A stretch of DNA of 33,533 nucleotides from Pseudomonas sp. (GCF_030150285.1 NZ_JASLGE010000007.1:1-33533), one strand, 5' to 3'; positions 7,864 to 16,537 are shown, counted from the first letter of the stretch. Numbers and translations are program-made. Notes: a model not told the origin generated them from the sequence alone.

Positions 7864-9213
7864 ATGAGCACCTTGCTGGATGAGGCCTATCGCTTGGGCG
7901 AAGGCCTTAGCGACCCACTTCAACTGACCCGCCAAGCACTTGCTGCCGCGGCCTCGTCGGAGCATGTTTTTACCGCCCTGTGCGAGGAACGGGCCCTGCG
8001 CCAAGCTGAGGCATCGATGGCGCGTCGCCTGCGTGGGCAACCCCTGAGCCCATTCGACGGCATTCCCTACGCTGTCAAGGATCTGGTGGATATCGCAAAC
8101 ATGCCGACCAGTGCCGGCTCGAAACTATGGGCCTGCAAACCGCTCGCTTCAGGCGATGCACCGGTGATCGCCGCGCTCAGTTCACTGGGGATGATCCCCA
8201 TCGGCAAGACCAATCTCAGCGAGTTTGCCTATTCCGGTCTGGGTCTGAACCCGCACTTCGGCACCCCGGTGGCGGATTTTTCTATCCATGAACCGCGCGC
8301 TCCTGGCGGCTCCTCGTCAGGTTCGGCAATTGCCGTGCAACGCGGCATCGTCAGCGTTGCATTGGGTACCGACACCGCTGGCTCGGTGCGCATTCCCGCT
8401 GCGTTCAATGGGCTGGTGGGTTACCGCGCATCCTGCGCCCGCTATCCCTTGTCAGGCGTGCGAGCACTGGCGCAAACGCTCGATACACTGGGCCCTATCG
8501 CCAATACCGTAGCCGACTGCGTTGCCTTCGACGGTGCCTTGCGTGGCATCCTTACCACTGCGCCCATACCTCTAGGCCTGACCGGCGTTCACTTCGTCGT
8601 GGAGGAAACTATTCTGCTGGACCCACTCCTGCAACCCGCCGTTCGCGACAACCTGCTGTCGCGCATGGAGTGTCTGCGTGCCGCGGGTGCGGTAGTCGAG
8701 ACTCGGCCACTGGAATCCGTTGCCCGTACGCGTCAATTGATCGCCGAACAGGGTTGGCTGGGCGCGGTGGAGGCCTGGAGAAACTACGGGGCATCTGTCG
8801 AAGGGCCATACAGTGCGCAAATTGATCCTCGCGTGCGACAACGCCTACTCGCCTCAGCAGCGATAGGCGAACGTGAAGCGCTGTTGCGACAGGGCCGTGA
8901 GCAGCTGATGGCGGAGTTAGCGCATGAACTGGGCAACTGCGTGTTGGTCATGCCTACCGTTTGGCATGTCGCGCCGCCCCTGGCAGCGCTGGAGCAGGAC
9001 GATGCGCACTTCGCCCTCACCAACCTGCAGACGCTGAACCTGACCATGATTGGCAGCCTGCTGGACATGCCCGGGGTTGCCATCCCAACGGGGAGCGATG
9101 CACAGAGGCTACCAACCTCGATGCTGCTCTCGATGTCGCAGGGCAGGGACGATACTCTGCTATCCATTTGTCTGGCAGTCGAGAACGCCTGTGGATCGAT
9201 ATCAACTGATTGA
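7864..9213 (+). CDS. Amidase signature family hydrolase
   Basis: A cytoplasmic amidase of 449 residues with the Ser-cisSer-Lys triad of the family: Lys72 in PYAVKDLVD, a Gly/Ser-rich GGSSSGSA segment (residues 148-155) supplying the cis-Ser, and the nucleophile Ser174 in GTDTAGSVRIPA. It is last in the operon with the DUF1989 protein and importer, suggesting that the imported compound, or a product of the DUF1989 step, carries an amide bond that is cut to give a carboxylate and ammonia. Related proteins include allophanate hydrolases, GatA and broad amidases. No GatB or GatC partners are present and it lacks the allophanate hydrolase C-terminal domain, so it is not assigned to either. Confidence 0.92.
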   Translation: MSTLLDEAYRLGEGLSDPLQLTRQALAAAASSEHVFTALCEERALRQAEASMARRLRGQPLSPFDGIPYAVKDLVDIANMPTSAGSKLWACKPLASGDAPVIAALSSLGMIPIGKTNLSEFAYSGLGLNPHFGTPVADFSIHEPRAPGGSSSGSAIAVQRGIVSVALGTDTAGSVRIPAAFNGLVGYRASCARYPLSGVRALAQTLDTLGPIANTVADCVAFDGALRGILTTAPIPLGLTGVHFVVEETILLDPLLQPAVRDNLLSRMECLRAAGAVVETRPLESVARTRQLIAEQGWLGAVEAWRNYGASVEGPYSAQIDPRVRQRLLASAAIGEREALLRQGREQLMAELAHELGNCVLVMPTVWHVAPPLAALEQDDAHFALTNLQTLNLTMIGSLLDMPGVAIPTGSDAQRLPTSMLLSMSQGRDDTLLSICLAVENACGSISTD

Positions 9214-9352
9214 ACAGAGCGCTAGGTTCTGTTCGAAGTTCGCCGAAATTCAGCTGACTTTGCACGTATCTTGGCTAAAAGGCGGCGCAGCACGTTCAAA
9301 CCATTCAGCCTTCCGGGGCACCGTGATAAGGCGCACCGTTGTCTCCTAGAGG

Positions 9353-9377
9353 TGGGACCTAACAGTCGTAAGTCCCA
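9353..9377. terminator. Weak hairpin between convergent genes
   Basis: TGGGACCT (9353-9360) and AAGTCCCA (9370-9377) pair at seven of eight positions with a nine-base loop. It sits between the convergent amidase and coiled-coil genes, where a two-way terminator would be expected, but no T-run follows on either side. A run of nine G residues (9390-9398) lies just beyond. Confidence 0.3.
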
Positions 9378-9433
9378 TCGAGTCAGACTGGGGGGGGGCG
9401 AGCAGGCTTGAGTCGCGGGTTTGAACAAGCGGT

Positions 9434-10483
9434 TCAGGACGCTGGTACATGAGATTCGTGGGCTTCGACCGGGACCACGACAGGTTTTGACGTACTCCAA
9501 AAGGTGAGCGCGGCGAAGGTACCGGCGCACACCAATATTAAGCCGCACAGTCCGATCATGAGGCGACGCTGTTCGCGACGCAGGCGTGTTTCGCCAAGGC
9601 TCTGTTCGTTCCGCAGGGCATGTACTTCGGCTTGGCGCTCAGCTCTTTCCTGCTGTCGCTCGCTGCGTTCGTTAAGTAGCGTTTGGTTCTGTTCGGCCAG
9701 CACTTCGTGCAGTTCTGATAGCTGGCGCTCCAGATTGTGGTGATTCTCGTCCCGCCGCTGCGCCTGGAAGGCTAGGTCGGCATCGAGCCGTTCTGTCTGG
9801 CTGGTGGCTTCGCGGCGTTGGTCGTCGAGTGCTGCGAGCAGATCTTGCTCGGCAGCCGTGAGGCGTTGCTCCACGGTGTTCGCTTGCTCTTCCAGAACCT
9901 CTCGGAGCAACTGCTGCTGTTCGTCCAGAACGTGCTGCACCTGCTGCATGCGATCGTCGAAGTCTGCCAGCAGGCGATCCCGAGTTTCCATCACTTCTTT
10001 GGCGATGCTAATGAGCATCTCGCCGTGTTCGTCGGTCAGTCCCTGGACTTTCAGCAGGTCGGTGACGTATTGGCGCAAGCCTGCGGCTTGGTGCTTGATC
10101 ACGGTTTGGTGCTGCTCGAGGCGCTTGTTCTGTCGTGCCAGTTCCTCGGCCTTGGCATCCAGGGTCTTTTGCTGCTCGGCCAGTTGCCCCTGCTGCTCGG
10201 TCAGTTGCTGCGCCTGCAGCGAGCTGATTACCATCAATTGGGCAAGGGTCTTGGAGAGTTCCGCCTGCACTTCCTGGGCGTCGAGTTGGGCGTTCGTCAG
10301 TTCGTCGCGATTGAACAGGCGGCCGAAGAAGCTACGCTGCTCGTGTTCGTCACGCACCTCCTTGAAATCGTCCAGGCGCTTGAAGGTACTGTGGAACTTC
10401 TTGTACACCTCGGCGATGTCGATCTGAGCAAGCAGGTCGTCGCTTGGGACGGTGCGGGCGAGTTGGGCGATGACCTTGGACAT
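9434..10483 (-). CDS. Long coiled-coil protein with C-terminal membrane anchor
   Basis: A 349-residue protein. Residues about 65-305 are rich in Gln, Glu, Leu and Arg with heptad spacing (for example QQLTEQQGQLAEQQKTLDA), so a long coiled coil is expected. One hydrophobic helix near the end (about 308-330, MIGLCGLILVCAGTFAALTF) followed by a short tail predicts a tail-anchored inner-membrane protein whose rod lies in the cytoplasm. Its ATG lies 3 bases after the stop of the HNH-like gene and has AAGG close by, so the two are surely cotranscribed. I do not recognise a named family. A sensor, scaffold or partner for the upstream protein is a reasonable inference, drawn from the operon and topology only. 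Confidence 0.85.
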   Translation of the reverse strand: MSKVIAQLARTVPSDDLLAQIDIAEVYKKFHSTFKRLDDFKEVRDEHEQRSFFGRLFNRDELTNAQLDAQEVQAELSKTLAQLMVISSLQAQQLTEQQGQLAEQQKTLDAKAEELARQNKRLEQHQTVIKHQAAGLRQYVTDLLKVQGLTDEHGEMLISIAKEVMETRDRLLADFDDRMQQVQHVLDEQQQLLREVLEEQANTVEQRLTAAEQDLLAALDDQRREATSQTERLDADLAFQAQRRDENHHNLERQLSELHEVLAEQNQTLLNERSERQQERAERQAEVHALRNEQSLGETRLRREQRRLMIGLCGLILVCAGTFAALTFWSTSKPVVVPVEAHESHVPAS

Positions 10484-10486
10484 CCT

Positions 10487-12148
10487 TTATATTTCCTTCC
10501 TGAACTGCTGAAGCAACGAACCGAGGCGTTCGTTGAACTGTTTTTTGCTATCGATGGCCTGGGACAGCGCGGCGATAGTCGTAGCCTGCTCTTGCACGGT
10601 GCCTTGCGCCTGTTTCACCGATGCGCGTGCGGCCTCGGTTGCCAGGTCGAAGCTCCCGGCAATGCGTTGATTAAGCTGGGCCATCACCCGGTAGCGCGCC
10701 GACAGCCGCAATTGCAGCTCTAGCTGTTCGATCATCCGCTCGCCCAGTTCGGCGGTGGCTTGCAGGGTATCGATCTGTGCGTTGATGAAGTCGGTGCCCT
10801 TGTCCAGCATCCAGTCGATCAGCGAGTCGATGGCGTACATCAGCAGGGCGTTGGCGAGGCCGGTCATCAAACCGGTTAGCACGGGGGCGATCATCCCGGC
10901 CAGCGGTGCGAGCACTGGGATGCCAATGAGGAAGGTATTCACCGATTGCTCCAGGAGCATGCCGGCACCCAGGGTGAGCAGGCCTGCCAGGCTCTTGCTG
11001 ACCGCGCGCATGACCTCTGTGCCGGACATCTCCTTGGGCGGCCAGAGCAGCAGTTTGAGTGCCTTGAGCAACTCTTGCATGCCTTCACGGATAATCGTTA
11101 CGACTTTGGCTGAGGTGGTAATGAGGTTGTTGATCAGGAACGTCAGCAGGTTGCCCATCAGGCCCTGTAGGCCACCCTCGAAAAAGGCTTCGAAAGCCGC
11201 CTTGAACTTACCCTGAACGCGCTTTAGCACACGCTCCACCGCTGCTACCACGCGGTCGAGCAGGGGCTGTTGGTCGTTGCGCTGGCTGACCACCTTATGC
11301 ACCTCGACGAAGCTGCCGTTGACCACTTCGAATAACAACACGCCCATTGCCCGGCGCAGGCCGGTCTTGCCGAATTCCTTCGCGCCCGTGAGGCCTAGCG
11401 CCTTGCCGTGGTAGAGCAGGCGGTCCTTTGTGTCGGGCTGATGTTGGTCGATGGCGGCGCGGGCTTTGTCGATCAGCGGCTTGGTGATGGATTCGTCGTA
11501 ACCGTTTTCAGCAGAGAGCGCAGTCTCTGCGGCGGTATCGCTCTTTTCCCGGTTATTTTCAAAGGTGGTGAAATGCAGGTTGTCTTCTTCAGAGGCCAGT
11601 TTTTTACGTTGCTCTGGGGTCAGCATCCAGCCGCCTTCCTTATGCGTCTGCTTCAGGGGAATGGTGTGGTCCAGCTCGGCGTTCATCACCAGCTTGCCAT
11701 TAGACTTGGCGGTTCGCTTGGTCTGTGCCTTTTTATGGGTATAGGCGTCGACAAAGGTCTGGGAGTTCATTGTGCCGGCTTTCACCGCATCGTTCTTCTT
11801 CTTCGTTTTCGCGGCGGAGTAGTCATAGTCGGCTTTGCGGTCGTAATGTTCTGAGGTCTTGGCGTAGATGTCCTGGTTGGCATTGTGCTGGGTGGTCACG
11901 TTGCCGCCTTTCTTGTCCGAGAACATCGCCGGGGTCAGGCCGAAGGGACCGACCACCTGTTGCAGGGCTTCTTCGCGGCAGCAGTCGAGCAGTTCCTGGA
12001 GGCGCTTGTCCTTGAGTGTTTCGCGTTCGGAGCGAGCGCCGCCTGGTACCTGCAACTGGCGCTGGTCGGCATCGACAACGGAACTGAGCAGGGCGTCAAG
12101 ATTGGCGGTGAGCAGCCGATCCACTTGCAGCGTCGGTCGGGAGTTCAT
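10487..12148 (-). CDS. Protein with HNH-like motif and hydrophobic C-terminal half, 553 aa
   Basis: A protein of unknown family with three visible parts. Residues 1-75 are a helical N-terminus. Residues about 80-205 are basic and hold an HNH-like motif: ELDHTIPL (Asp160-His161), EEDNLHF (Asn190) and ENNREKSD (Asn198/199, Lys202), which follows the DH..PL / NL / N..K spacing of HNH nucleases but without zinc-binding cysteines. Residues about 255-370 are helical, then about 385-447 form a Gly/Leu/Ala-rich hydrophobic stretch that may be two or three membrane helices, and the last 100 residues look coiled-coil. AAGGAA stands 7-8 bases before the ATG. It is followed directly by the coiled-coil gene at 9434. 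Nuclease activity is inferred from the motif; the hydrophobic region would place it at the membrane, unusual for a housekeeping HNH enzyme. Confidence 0.8.
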   Translation of the reverse strand: MNSRPTLQVDRLLTANLDALLSSVVDADQRQLQVPGGARSERETLKDKRLQELLDCCREEALQQVVGPFGLTPAMFSDKKGGNVTTQHNANQDIYAKTSEHYDRKADYDYSAAKTKKKNDAVKAGTMNSQTFVDAYTHKKAQTKRTAKSNGKLVMNAELDHTIPLKQTHKEGGWMLTPEQRKKLASEEDNLHFTTFENNREKSDTAAETALSAENGYDESITKPLIDKARAAIDQHQPDTKDRLLYHGKALGLTGAKEFGKTGLRRAMGVLLFEVVNGSFVEVHKVVSQRNDQQPLLDRVVAAVERVLKRVQGKFKAAFEAFFEGGLQGLMGNLLTFLINNLITTSAKVVTIIREGMQELLKALKLLLWPPKEMSGTEVMRAVSKSLAGLLTLGAGMLLEQSVNTFLIGIPVLAPLAGMIAPVLTGLMTGLANALLMYAIDSLIDWMLDKGTDFINAQIDTLQATAELGERMIEQLELQLRLSARYRVMAQLNQRIAGSFDLATEAARASVKQAQGTVQEQATTIAALSQAIDSKKQFNERLGSLLQQFRKEI

Positions 12149-12368
12149 CGAACATTCCTTGTCGAAAGGAGCCTGCGTGGCAGGGAAAAAGGGCTTGAGT
12201 GCCGCTATTAGGCCACTATTGATTGCTCAGGCACAAGCCGCAGACGTCAAGGCCTCTAGGTCTCTGGATGTCAGAACTGCCGCACCATTCAGACGCTGCG
12301 CGCACCCTACCCATCGCAGCCGTCGCCCTTGGCCAGCCCGAGGGGCTGCACTGCGTTTTGGCGTTGTA

Positions 12369-12680
12369 TCATCGGCGGCCGTCGCACACGGGCGATTCGC
12401 CAATGCGGCCGAGTTTGCACAGGTCGAGGTTATCGCGGCGGGAGAACCCTGTGTCTTTCATGCAGTAGAACCGGGTCAGCACCACATCAATCGGTGAGGT
12501 GTCGCCCACGCCATCCAGGTTGGTATAGCCGCACGCGCGCATGGCGTTGTCGACGCCCGATTGGGTGACTCCTTTTTTGTACCACTGAGTGTAGTCCCCT
12601 GGCGGCGGTTGAAAGCCTCTGCCTGTGCAGCCAACCAGTATCACCGCGCAAAATATCAGCAGCAGGCTCCTTGTGGGCAT
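12369..12680 (-). CDS. Small Cys-rich lipoprotein, copy B of a duplicated gene (103 aa)
   Basis: The second copy of the lipoprotein encoded at 2700-3011, in the same orientation about 9.4 kb away. It has the same length, the same lipobox LVGC, the same four mature cysteines and an identical C-terminus (KLGRIGESPVCDGRR). The leader before the ATG (CATAAGGAATAACGCC against CATAAGGAAGAACGCC) is also nearly identical, so the duplication includes the translation signal. It is the nearest gene upstream of the HNH-like/coiled-coil pair, separated by 220 bases in which I see no gene. Whether it is cotranscribed with them is unclear. Function unknown. Confidence 0.85.
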   Translation of the reverse strand: MPTRSLLLIFCAVILVGCTGRGFQPPPGDYTQWYKKGVTQSGVDNAMRACGYTNLDGVGDTSPIDVVLTRFYCMKDTGFSRRDNLDLCKLGRIGESPVCDGRR

Positions 12681-13025
12681 GGCGTTATTCCTTATGGTTT
12701 GACTCGGATGGATGCTTCAGCAGCCTACAGGGTTCTTCCACTCGGTACAGGGCTGTACACCGTCCTTCTTTTAGACCGTTCAGCGAACGAATGAAAGCGT
12801 GCCTGGCGCTTCCATTGGCAATCACGTTCGCGCGGTTCATGACCGGCCGCGGCAGCCCTGAGCCGGGTGGTCTGTCTTCAGATCCGGTGGGGCCACGGGT
12901 TTGAATGACCGTCAAGCCCGTGTGACGGTCTGCACCCTTGGCGCTGCGCTGGGTGCTCATGGCCTGGCGCAGGGAAATGCCCTGAAGCCATGGCACGAGC
13001 AGTTGGCCGTATTACCTTCGCGGGC
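12681..13025. other. Gene-free interval with overlapping inverted repeats
   Basis: No convincing gene lies in these 345 bases; the open frames have no ribosome site and no family likeness. The first 35 bases are the leader of lipoprotein copy B. Two overlapping inverted repeats stand out: ACGGGTTTGA/TCAAGCCCGT (12895-12904 and 12912-12921, nine of ten paired) and GACCGTC/GACGGTC (12907-12913 and 12923-12929, perfect). They share bases, so only one can form at a time. They lie just past the 3' end of the flavoprotein operon and may stop or stabilise its transcript, though no T-run is present. Confidence 0.5.
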
Positions 13026-14753
13026 TCATCCCGCCATGTCCGCTTTGCGATCCTCCAGGCCTGCCGCATGCCGGGCCACTCGCCAGCCAAAAACGATGGC
13101 TGGGCCCAAGGTTGTGCCCGGGCCTGGGTAGGTGCCGCGAAAGATGGAGGCCAAGTCATTGCCGCACGCATATAGCCCCTCGATCACCTGGCCCTGGGTG
13201 TCGAGTACCTGGCCGTGGGCGTTGCCGCTCAAGCCTGCGCTGCAAGCCAGGTCGGCCGGTTGTACGGTGACGGCGTAGTAGGGGCCTTCGCCAAGCGGGC
13301 GCACGCAGGGGTTGGGCGTTTGCTGCGGGTCGCCGTTGTGGCGGTTCATGATGCTGCTGCCACGGTTGAACGCCGGGTCGTCTCCCCGCGCAGCCGCAGC
13401 GTTGTAGGTGCTGACCGTGTTCGCAAGCCCTTGGGCATCGACCTTGAGCGTGCGGGCAAGCTCGGCCAGGGTGCGGCCTTTGACCAGGTAGCCGGCCTTA
13501 ACGAAGCCCGCGATGTTGATGGCGCTGCGCAGCGGCATCACCAGGCCCAGGCCATAGCGGCGCAAGAACGCTTCATCGCAGATCAGGTGGGCGGTGGGGC
13601 TGCCATCGGCGAGCATGCCCATGACAAAGTCGTGGTAGGAGTCCGACTCATTGACGAAGCGCAACCCACGGCTGTTGACCGCAATCAGCCCGGGTTTGGC
13701 GCGGTCCAGCAGGATGTGGGGCCACACGGCCTGATAGCCGTTTTTATCTCTGCGAATCGAGCAGGGCATCCACAAACCGGGGCTATCGTGGCCATTGTCG
13801 AGTTGGGCGTTGGCCTGTAGCGCGCGGTCGATGCCGTCGCCGGTGTGGGTCAGGGGGGCCAGTGACAGGGGGTGGGCCGCCGCCGGAAACAACTGTTTGC
13901 GCAGGGTAGGGTGACGGGTCACGCCACCAGTGGCCAATACCACGCCACGGCGTGCGCGAATGCGCTGGGGCTGGCCATTGTGCAGCACCACGGCTCCCAC
14001 CACCTTGCCGTCTTCCAGCACCAGTTCGTGCAAGGGCGTTTCAAAGCGAACCGGCACATTGCGCTGGCGCAGGCTGTAGAACAACCGGGCGACCAAGGCG
14101 TTGCCCATCACCAGGTGGGTGCCTCGGGCGTAACTCAGGCGGTCGATGCCATAACGCCCGACCACGCCCAAGGTGCGGGTGAGGTTCTTCACCGAGGCAA
14201 AGGGAGACAGCAGCGCATCGAGGTCGGCGCGCGGCACCATCATGCCGCCCAGGCCCATGAACTCTGGGCGTGGTGGGCGCACGCGGTCAAAGTCCTTGCC
14301 CAGCAGCCTGCCGTCGAATGCGAGGGGTGCCAGGGCCCGGCCACCGAACGCGGCACCTGGGCCGCTGACGTAGTCAGGGTGGGCGGCGGCCGCTACGAAT
14401 TTTACTTCGCTGATGCGTTCCAATTCATCGATAGCCTGCGGCCCGCTTGCGAGAAAAGCCTGGCGCAAGTCTTCACCGCCTCGCTCACCGACCACCGCCT
14501 TGAGGAAGGTCGCGGCGTCTGCCACGGTGTCAGGCACGCCGGCGCGCTGGCTCTGAGAGGTGCCCGGCACCCAGGTGGTGCCGCCCGAGGTGGCGCTGAT
14601 GCCGCCCACGACGGCGGTCTTTTCGCACAGCAGCACGTCCAGCCCATGGTGGCTGGCCATCAATGCGCTGGTCATGCCTGCGGTCCCCGCGCCGAACACC
14701 AACAGGTCGACTTCCTGGTCCCAGTGCGAGCGCAAGGGTGTGACGGTATTCAT
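13026..14753 (-). CDS. FAD-dependent dehydrogenase of KstD/fumarate reductase type (second copy in operon)
   Basis: A 575-residue flavoprotein. The start is the ATG at 14753, preceded by AAGGAAAA; the longer open frame upstream is out of family and overlaps the preceding gene. Residues 15-45 form the FAD dinucleotide fold (DLLVFGAGTAGMTSALMAS, ending at GLDVLLCEK), followed by VGGISATSGGTTWVPG, typical of 3-ketosteroid dehydrogenase and fumarate reductase flavoproteins. A second FAD contact is seen at GLYACGNDLASIF with GTTLGPAIVFGWRVARHA at the C-terminus. The family removes or adds hydrogens next to a carbonyl or carboxylate on a ring or chain. It lies 25 bases after its paralogue at 14779-16497 and is last in the operon. 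The substrate is probably a cyclic acid, by context. Confidence 0.9.
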   Translation of the reverse strand: MNTVTPLRSHWDQEVDLLVFGAGTAGMTSALMASHHGLDVLLCEKTAVVGGISATSGGTTWVPGTSQSQRAGVPDTVADAATFLKAVVGERGGEDLRQAFLASGPQAIDELERISEVKFVAAAAHPDYVSGPGAAFGGRALAPLAFDGRLLGKDFDRVRPPRPEFMGLGGMMVPRADLDALLSPFASVKNLTRTLGVVGRYGIDRLSYARGTHLVMGNALVARLFYSLRQRNVPVRFETPLHELVLEDGKVVGAVVLHNGQPQRIRARRGVVLATGGVTRHPTLRKQLFPAAAHPLSLAPLTHTGDGIDRALQANAQLDNGHDSPGLWMPCSIRRDKNGYQAVWPHILLDRAKPGLIAVNSRGLRFVNESDSYHDFVMGMLADGSPTAHLICDEAFLRRYGLGLVMPLRSAINIAGFVKAGYLVKGRTLAELARTLKVDAQGLANTVSTYNAAAARGDDPAFNRGSSIMNRHNGDPQQTPNPCVRPLGEGPYYAVTVQPADLACSAGLSGNAHGQVLDTQGQVIEGLYACGNDLASIFRGTYPGPGTTLGPAIVFGWRVARHAAGLEDRKADMAG

Positions 14754-14778
14754 AATGAGTTTTCCTTGGTGTTCAGGG

Positions 14779-16497
14779 TTATTCGTAGGCAGTAACGCCG
14801 GCCAGGTGGCGCCCGGCGATATAGCCGAACGTGGCCGCGGGGCCCAGGTTGATTCCACCCGCGGGGTAATGCCCACCCATGATGCTGGCCATATCGGAGC
14901 CTGCCGCGTAGAGCCCTTTGATCGGCTGACCGGCAGAGTCGAGGACCTGAGCATGGGCATTGGTCTTGAGGCCTGCGAAGGTGCCGAAGCAGCCAGGCTC
15001 GACCTTGACCGCATAGAAGGGCCCCTGTTCGATGGGCGCGACGCAAGGGTTTGGCCCGTGCTGCGCATCACCCTGTTTGCGATTGTAGGGCGTGGTGCCG
15101 CGACCGAACTGAGGGTCTTCACCCTTGCGGGCGTGGTGGTTGTATGCCGCCAGGGTTTGGCTCAGGCCTGTAGGGTCAATCCCGCAGGCAGTCGCCAGCG
15201 CTTCGATGGAGTCGCCGGTTTTCAGGTAACCGGAGCGAATAAACGGCCCAACCGGCAGCGGGAAAGGCCGGGAAATGCCCAGGCCGTAGCGCCGTTGAAA
15301 CGCGTGCGTGCAGATCAGCCAGGAGGCGACCTCGGTGCCCGGCGCGGCCGCGACCATCGCGGCGACATAATCGTAGTAGCCATTGGCTTCATTGACGAAG
15401 CGTTGGCCGTTCGCGAGTACGCCGATGATGCCTGGCTTGCCGCGTTCGATAATGTGCGCAAAGTGGCCGAAGCTGCCGTCTTTATAGGGCACTTTTGACA
15501 CGGGGGCCCATGCGGCCGCGCAGGCCAGGTCGTCGGCGACCTGAGCGCCGACACGTTCACCCAAGCGCAAGCCATCACCATTGACGCCCAGCGGCGGCAA
15601 GGCCAGATGCTCATGGCCGGTTGGCGTGCGCGGGAAGAGTGCCTTGCGCCGCTCGATATCATTGGCAAAGCCCCCCGCTGCCAGCACGACACCCTTGCGC
15701 GCACGAACAGTGACGCGGCCCTGCGGGGTTTCAACCACGGCTCCGGTAACCCGGCCGTTTTCCTGCGTCAGGCCGGTGGCCGGTGCCGATGCCCAGAGCT
15801 GGACGCCAAGGTCTTCGGCCGACTTGGCCAAGCGGGCGATTAACGCGACGCCGTTGACCAGGTACATGGCGCGCCCCTTGAGCGCCAGGTCGATCAGGTG
15901 CTTGGCGAAGCGTTTGCTGACGTGTAACAGCGAACGCCAGGAGCGCGTCAGGGTGAGGAAGGCCGTCAGGTCGCTGCCGGCCATAATGGGCATGCCCATA
16001 AATGAGGTTTCGCGCATCGTCTTGCGCAGCCGCTTGAGCAGCTTGCCAACCTCGTAGGCATTGTAGGGGGCGGCGATGACCGAGCGGCCGCCGGTCCCCG
16101 CCCCCGGCGTGTCGCCGTGAATGTCGGCAATGGCGTTACCGTCGGCAAATTGCAAAGCGGTATGTCGCTCAAAGAACGAGACCATATTGGGCGCGGCTTC
16201 GAGAAAGGCATCAATCATGGCCGGATCGAAGTGCTCGCCCAATTCATGTTCAAGGTAGGTGCGCGGTTGCGAACGGTCTTCAATAATTCCGGCGCGCTGA
16301 GCCAATGGATTGCAAGGCACCCACATCCAGCCGCCGGACCACGCGGTAGCACCGCCGAACACCTCGTCCTTTTCGATCACGATCACGCGCTGACCATGCC
16401 ACGCGGCCGTCACGGCGGCGCTCAGCCCGGCCGCGCCCGAGCCAATGACCAGAACATCGCAGTCCACCGTGTTGAGCAGGGAAGTGTCGGCAGGCAT
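14779..16497 (-). CDS. FAD-dependent dehydrogenase of KstD/fumarate reductase type (first copy in operon)
   Basis: A 572-residue flavoprotein paralogous to the next gene downstream. The FAD fold is DVLVIGSGAAGLSAAVTAAW ending in RVIVIEKDEVFGGATAWSGG (residues about 13-55), and the C-terminal FAD segment is GLYAAGSDMASIMGGHYPAGGINLG. The final HYPAGG..LGPA arrangement is the usual one of the family, while its paralogue has TYPGPGTTLGPA, so the two likely differ in substrate or position of attack. Two such enzymes in series fit a two-step ring desaturation like that known for conversion of 4-oxocyclohexanecarboxylate to 4-hydroxybenzoate, but this is an analogy, not an assignment. It follows the TIM-barrel gene by 40 bases. 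Confidence 0.92.
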   Translation of the reverse strand: MPADTSLLNTVDCDVLVIGSGAAGLSAAVTAAWHGQRVIVIEKDEVFGGATAWSGGWMWVPCNPLAQRAGIIEDRSQPRTYLEHELGEHFDPAMIDAFLEAAPNMVSFFERHTALQFADGNAIADIHGDTPGAGTGGRSVIAAPYNAYEVGKLLKRLRKTMRETSFMGMPIMAGSDLTAFLTLTRSWRSLLHVSKRFAKHLIDLALKGRAMYLVNGVALIARLAKSAEDLGVQLWASAPATGLTQENGRVTGAVVETPQGRVTVRARKGVVLAAGGFANDIERRKALFPRTPTGHEHLALPPLGVNGDGLRLGERVGAQVADDLACAAAWAPVSKVPYKDGSFGHFAHIIERGKPGIIGVLANGQRFVNEANGYYDYVAAMVAAAPGTEVASWLICTHAFQRRYGLGISRPFPLPVGPFIRSGYLKTGDSIEALATACGIDPTGLSQTLAAYNHHARKGEDPQFGRGTTPYNRKQGDAQHGPNPCVAPIEQGPFYAVKVEPGCFGTFAGLKTNAHAQVLDSAGQPIKGLYAAGSDMASIMGGHYPAGGINLGPAATFGYIAGRHLAGVTAYE

Positions 16498-16537
16498 TAC
16501 ATTATCTCCTTAGGGGGGCAGTTCAGGTGGCGCGGGT

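Noticed and set aside
9390..9398. Run of nine G as a phase-variation tract.
   Set aside because: It lies in an intergenic region far from any start codon and not in a coding frame, so it has no evident switching role.
9818..10723. A 301-codon open frame on the plus strand.
   Set aside because: It is antisense to the coiled-coil gene. Its Leu/Val-rich pattern is what results from reading Gln/Glu-rich coiled-coil codons backwards, and no ribosome site stands before it.
13872..14795. A 307-codon plus-strand frame opposite the flavoprotein gene.
   Set aside because: Its composition (many Gly, Ala, His, Gln) and lack of motifs mark it as a mirror of the GC-rich flavoprotein gene.
13026..15122. 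A 698-codon open frame for the second flavoprotein.
   Set aside because: The first 123 codons overlap the other flavoprotein gene out of frame and carry no family signal. The ATG at 14753 has a good ribosome site and begins right before the FAD fold.
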